Shown: in pieces, positions 63,931-64,000 of the stretch | Numbering within the stretch: position 1 is the stretch's first letter | How the letters are laid out: each line of letters opens with the position of its first letter | Assembly (NCBI RefSeq): GCF_021590045.1 | Contig: NZ_CP062221.1 | Coordinates: 1,302,001-1,366,000, forward strand | Direction: 5' to 3' | From: Cellulomonas palmilytica | GTDB lineage: Bacteria; Actinomycetota; Actinomycetes; Actinomycetales; Cellulomonadaceae | Length of the DNA stretch: 64,000 nucleotides | Notes under the pieces: generated by a model | Told to the model about the DNA's origin: nothing | Seen by the model: the letters and a program-made list of their open reading frames with translations, nothing else | The model's database searches: none | Made by a program: the position numbers and the translations under genes

Positions 63931-64000
63931 ATCGTATGACGAAAACTCGCGCGCGGGTAGGCCGTGCACGCTCCGAGCGTCGGCACGAGCAATCCGTCAT

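Overview
The window is very GC-rich DNA from an actinobacterium, most likely a Cellulomonas or close relative. The reasons are the codon usage, GTG starts, leaderless-looking promoters, an IdeR/DtxR regulator, an LSATG-type wall anchor, a ydaO (c-di-AMP) riboswitch ahead of an NlpC/P60 protein, and a secreted GH11 xylanase with a CBM2-like module. The genus is an inference.

Layout. 1-19.9 kb is ordinary chromosome: the start of rmlA (cut by the window edge), an NCS2 purine permease, a VanZ-like protein, UDP-glucose dehydrogenase, a MarR/MFS pair, a wall-anchored protein, serC, a DtxR regulator, the riboswitch-controlled NlpC protein, HNH and UspA proteins, an Lrp regulator, a CAP-domain protein, and a rocD-ddaH arginine/ornithine pair, then AKR, SRPBCC, EcsC-like and OsmC genes.

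20-51 kb is an extracellular (phage-tail-like) contractile injection system, eCIS. The minus-strand operon (48.1 to 35.4 kb) encodes sheath, inner tube, an assembly protein, a 57-aa DUF6760 protein, a second tube protein, a 1196-aa Pro/Ala/Ser-rich protein, LysM adaptor, VgrG-type spike, gp25 wedge, gpJ and gpI baseplate proteins and a tail-anchored zinc-ribbon protein. Many of these genes overlap by 1-8 bases. The convergent plus-strand operon (24.1 to 35.4 kb) encodes the DUF4255 cap/terminator protein and three paralogous single-pass membrane proteins with carboxypeptidase-regulatory-like repeats (746, 838 and 2000 aa). An AAA+ ATPase is divergent from it, and a lipoprotein plus a DUF4280 PAAR-like tip lie further left. 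A LAL-type LuxR regulator flanks the sheath end. A near-identical motif, GTAGC[A/G]ATTACCGATG, stands upstream of both structural operons in the same relative orientation. No canonical tape-measure or tail-fibre gene is recognisable.

52.4-62.9 kb is a 10.4-kb genomic island inserted at the 3' end of tRNA-Arg(CCT). It is bounded by 63-bp imperfect direct repeats (attL/attR). It carries a nuclease-like protein, three tiny genes with strong ribosome-binding sites, an XRE/ImmA regulator-protease pair, the C-terminal stub of a tyrosine integrase, an IS3-type element interrupted by an IS21-type element, and a large unknown membrane protein. Beyond attR are a DUF6924 protein and an RHH-linked toxin-antitoxin pair.

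Repeats are prominent. A roughly 55-60-bp imperfect palindrome occurs between genes (5.9 and 14.4 kb) and also as an exact 72-nt-period, in-frame array inside the 1196-aa eCIS protein. A second family built on GTGCGCAC-like words surrounds the unknown gene at 21.1-21.5 kb.
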